Assembly (NCBI RefSeq): GCF_021404545.1
Contig: NZ_JAAWWD010000004.1
Location: 1-64,000 of the forward strand
Reading direction: 5' to 3'
DNA from: Aestuariivita sp.
Lineage (GTDB): Bacteria > Pseudomonadota > Alphaproteobacteria > Rhodobacterales > Rhodobacteraceae
Length of the DNA stretch: 64,000 nucleotides
Part shown: positions 61,679-64,000 of the stretch, in pieces
Layout of the letters: the number at the start of each line of letters is the position of its first letter
Numbering within the stretch: position 1 is the stretch's first letter
Notes under the pieces: generated by a model
What the model was told of the DNA's origin: nothing
The model's database searches: none
What the model saw: only the letters and a program-made list of their open reading frames with translations
Position numbers and translations under genes: made by a program

Positions 61679-62572
61679 ATGACCGCACATTTTGACACTG
61701 AAAAGGCCACTGCCGCGGCGTGGTTCCGCCGCCTGCGCGATGAAATCGTTGCCGCGTTTGAGGGTCTGGAGAACAGTCATGACGTGGGTCCCCTGTCGGA
61801 CCAGGCACCTGGTCGTTTCGAAGTGAGCGAAACGACGCGATCCGCTCCCGATGGGGGGGATGCCGGCGGTGGTCTGATGAGCGTGATGCGCGGCGGGCGT
61901 GTCTTTGAGAAGGTGGGCGTCAATGTTTCGACGGTCTATGGGACCTTGGGCGAGCGTGCACAGGCGGCAATGATGGCGCGCAAGGGGCTGCCGGGGATGA
62001 AGGACGATCCGCGGTTCTGGGCATCTGGCATCTCACTGGTGGCGCATATGCAAAACCCGCATGTACCGGCTGTTCACATGAACACGCGGATGTTCTGGAC
62101 GCCCCACGCGTGGTGGTTTGGCGGCGGGTCCGATCTGAACCCATGCATCGAATATGACGCGGATACGGCGCACTTTCATGCCACCCAAAAGGCCCATCTG
62201 GATCCTCATGATGTAGCCCATTATCCGCGTCTCAAGGAGTGGGCGGATGAGTATTTCTTTGTGCCCCACCGGGGCCGCGCGCGGGGGGTCGGTGGTATCT
62301 TCATGGATGATTACTGCACCGAAGACTGGCAGGCCGATTTCGCTTTGACACAGGATATCGGGCGCGCGTTCTTGCCCGCATTCGTGCCGCTGGTGGAAAC
62401 GCGGCGGGTGCAGGAGTGGAGCGAGGCCGACAAGGAGGCACAACTCGTCCACAGGGGGCTTTATGCGGAGTATAACCTCGTCTACGATCGCGGCACCAAG
62501 TTCGGACTGGAAACCGGGCATGACGCGAATGCCGTGCTGATGAGCCTGCCGCCCTTGGCCAAGTGGATCTGA
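61679..62572 (+). CDS. hemF: oxygen-dependent coproporphyrinogen III oxidase
   Basis: A 297-residue enzyme that makes protoporphyrinogen IX with oxygen. The family signatures are clear: ENVS-type GVNVSTVYG near residue 81, HMNTRMFWTPHAWWFGGGSD (about 125-145), FVPHRGRARGVGGIFMDDY (about 190-210) and EYNLVYDRGTKFGLETGH (about 260-280). The start at 61679 has GGGGAG 8 nt upstream. With hemN at 43892 the organism can make haem with or without oxygen. Confidence 0.97.
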   Translation: MTAHFDTEKATAAAWFRRLRDEIVAAFEGLENSHDVGPLSDQAPGRFEVSETTRSAPDGGDAGGGLMSVMRGGRVFEKVGVNVSTVYGTLGERAQAAMMARKGLPGMKDDPRFWASGISLVAHMQNPHVPAVHMNTRMFWTPHAWWFGGGSDLNPCIEYDADTAHFHATQKAHLDPHDVAHYPRLKEWADEYFFVPHRGRARGVGGIFMDDYCTEDWQADFALTQDIGRAFLPAFVPLVETRRVQEWSEADKEAQLVHRGLYAEYNLVYDRGTKFGLETGHDANAVLMSLPPLAKWI

Positions 62573-62579
62573 CGCGGCT

Positions 62580-62624
62580 CAGAAAATGACACATTTTCTG
62601 GCCAGTTTCTGTGTCAGAAACTGG
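62580..62624. terminator. two tandem perfect hairpins between convergent hemF and desaturase genes
   Basis: CAGAAAATG-ACA-CATTTTCTG (62580-62600) is followed at once by CCAGTTTCTG-TGT-CAGAAACTGG (62602-62624): stems of 9 and 10 perfect pairs with 3-nt loops. There is no T tract, so either structure could halt transcription from both sides or be a repeat remnant. Confidence 0.6.
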
Positions 62625-62646
62625 TGCGCGGGATGGGTCGTGCGCC

Positions 62647-63591
62647 TTACACCGACCGCCAGCCCGCCGCGGCCAGCGCCTCGCCATAAGACCGCGCAAC
62701 ACGCATCCGGGATCCCAGCCCCTTTTCAACCAACGTCTTATGCATCTTCTTGAGGTTCCAGCAGGGCACGTGCATCACCATATGATGCTCAAGATGATAG
62801 TTCACCCAATAGGGCGCGACGAGCGCCCGTGCCACCGGCCCGGCCATCGTCGTGCGCACATTCCGCAGTGGATCGTCCGAGACCTCGGTGGCGCCATGTT
62901 CGGCGATATTGCGGATACGCAGCACCAGCTGAAACCAGGTGAGAAACGGCAACAGCCATAATGCCAGGCCCCACCACCACTCGCCCAAGATCCCGATCAG
63001 AACAACGATCCCCAAAAATACCGGCAGCGATTTCCACAGATCGCGCGCCTTGAACGCTTGGGCAAAATCCGAATTGGCGGCTTCGACCGCTTCGTCATCG
63101 CCCGCCAGCCGGATCGACATCATGATCTGGCCGACAAGCTGTTTGACGCCTGTCTGTCCGGTGAGATCCCGCAGGAACTTGCGCCTGAGCGAGGCATGGG
63201 TTGTCGGGAACTTCGATGACAGGGCCAGGTCCGGGTCCTTATCTGTCTGCGTGAACCGATGATGGGTCAGATGGTAATGACGATAGGCCGCCAACTCGGC
63301 CAGGATCGGGCGCCCACACAGCCACTCACCGACAAACTCATTGAGGCGGCGTGTCTTAAAGAGCGCGTTATGCGCCGCTTCATGCATCAGGATCGCCAGC
63401 CCCAGTTGGCGGGATCCGATCAGAACCACCGCCAAAACAAAGGTCAACGGATTGGGGAACCATGCAAAAATCGCGATGGACAGGGCGATCACGCCCCAGC
63501 AATGCAGGACAAGCCAGGCGCCCATCAGATCGGACCGCTCGGCCAGCGGGCGGATCTCATCGGTGGTCAGATAGGCCTTTCCAGGTGTCAT
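62647..63591 (-). CDS. membrane fatty acid desaturase
   Basis: A 314-residue membrane di-iron desaturase. The three histidine boxes are present: LMHEAAHNALF (about residues 70-80), YRHYHLTHHRFTQ (about 105-117) and YWVNYHLEHHMVMHVPCWNL (about 265-285). Four or so hydrophobic helices (VLHCWGVIALSIAIFAWFPN, then WGLALWLLPFLTWFQLVLRI) lie between. It probably introduces a double bond in a lipid or a carotenoid/ceramide-like substrate. The start at 63591 has GGAGGCTGCG ahead of it. Confidence 0.88.
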   Translation of the reverse strand: MTPGKAYLTTDEIRPLAERSDLMGAWLVLHCWGVIALSIAIFAWFPNPLTFVLAVVLIGSRQLGLAILMHEAAHNALFKTRRLNEFVGEWLCGRPILAELAAYRHYHLTHHRFTQTDKDPDLALSSKFPTTHASLRRKFLRDLTGQTGVKQLVGQIMMSIRLAGDDEAVEAANSDFAQAFKARDLWKSLPVFLGIVVLIGILGEWWWGLALWLLPFLTWFQLVLRIRNIAEHGATEVSDDPLRNVRTTMAGPVARALVAPYWVNYHLEHHMVMHVPCWNLKKMHKTLVEKGLGSRMRVARSYGEALAAAGWRSV

Positions 63592-63676
63592 CGCAGCCTC
63601 CCATCGAATGCGATGCACCAATGATTCCGTCCAGACCCATAGCTGTCAACAAAACCGCTGCGTCACGAAATCCGAT

Positions 63677-64000
63677 TCAGGAATGCCAATCGAAGAAATC
63701 CGGCCCCGCCTGATCCAAGAGTTTCGAGGCCATTTCGCGGCCCAACTCAGCCCCATCCTCAATCGGAGCGTCGCCATCATCGCCGATCGCCTCCGATCCG
63801 TCGGGGCGCAGCACTTCGCCACGCAGACGCAGCGTGCCGCCGCTCAACTCGGCGAGCCCCGCGATGGGTGTCTCGCAGGATCCATCGAGTCGTGCCAGAA
63901 ACGCCCGTTCCGCCGCCAGCCGTCGGCCCGTTGGAGCGTCGTGAATGGCCTCAAGCAAGGTCGCAACCCATGTGTCATCTGCGCGCCGCTCAATCCCGAT
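63677..64000 (-). CDS. hemC: hydroxymethylbilane synthase, C-terminal part (gene continues past the window)
   Basis: The last 107 codons of porphobilinogen deaminase, which polymerises four porphobilinogens to hydroxymethylbilane. Seen: RRLAAERAFLARLDGSCETP, where DGSCETPIAG holds the cysteine that binds the dipyrromethane cofactor. The 5' part, including the catalytic aspartate, lies beyond position 64000. It is the third haem-pathway gene of the window, with hemN and hemF. Confidence 0.93.
   Translation of the reverse strand: MGIERRADDTWVATLLEAIHDAPTGRRLAAERAFLARLDGSCETPIAGLAELSGGTLRLRGEVLRPDGSEAIGDDGDAPIEDGAELGREMASKLLDQAGPDFFDWHS

Noticed and set aside
1-64000. CRISPR arrays, prophage genes, toxin-antitoxin or restriction systems
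   Set aside because: No regularly spaced repeats and no cas, phage structural, toxin-antitoxin or restriction genes were recognised.

Overview
The window is chromosomal DNA from a GC-rich alphaproteobacterium, almost certainly a marine Roseobacter-group member of the Rhodobacteraceae. The evidence is the gene content: a DMSP lyase of the DddP type, the petP/petR regulator pair, an fnrL-hemN-uspA-ccoNOQP/ccoGHIS respiration block, a sequence-specific family of palindromic intergenic repeats, and two coproporphyrinogen oxidases (HemN and HemF). Most of it is ordinary core genome. The only clear mobile-DNA zone is the first 1.7 kb.

Layout. 1-1.7 kb: a graveyard of transposase and recombinase fragments (two IS3-type, one IS110-type, one serine recombinase) around an intact tRNA-Thr(UGU). 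A short palindromic element has inserted into two different IS3 transposase remnants. 1.7-12.8 kb: pheT (without pheS), a YtoQ-like protein, a GMC oxidoreductase, ilvE, petP-petR, and an isoprenoid operon (deacetylase-like gene, xseB, ispA, dxs). 13-19 kb: dddP divergent from a soluble PAS chemoreceptor, then single housekeeping genes. 19.2-26.7 kb: a leftward acyl-CoA cluster (CaiD-like hydratase, NDP-forming acyl-CoA ligase, acyl-CoA dehydrogenase, hydroxylase, class II aldolase) with a divergent LysR gene that has a palindromic operator candidate. 26.8-34.4 kb: a purine/nucleotide neighbourhood (ade-amn, metallophosphatase, nudC) that also holds an HU gene and the SRP RNA gene. 34.4-43.7 kb: a tannase-family esterase, pheA, a membrane cytochrome c and a yejABEF-type peptide ABC transporter.

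43.9-56.9 kb is the low-oxygen respiration block: hemN and fnrL diverge around an FNR box, uspA and ccoNOQP diverge around two FNR boxes, and ccoGHIS has its own FNR box. A LysR gene, an isochorismatase-type hydrolase and a translationally coupled 54-codon small gene lie between the two cco operons. 57-64 kb: a DD-carboxypeptidase, HAD hydrolase, clpS, an RsmC-like methyltransferase, an SDR lacking its catalytic lysine, hemF, a fatty acid desaturase, and the 3' end of hemC running off the window.

No CRISPR array, prophage or recognisable defence system was seen. The most unusual signals are the palindromic element with a structure-conserving variable stem inside transposase remnants, the dispersed palindromic repeat family, the FNR-box architecture of the cco region, and the coupled small gene.
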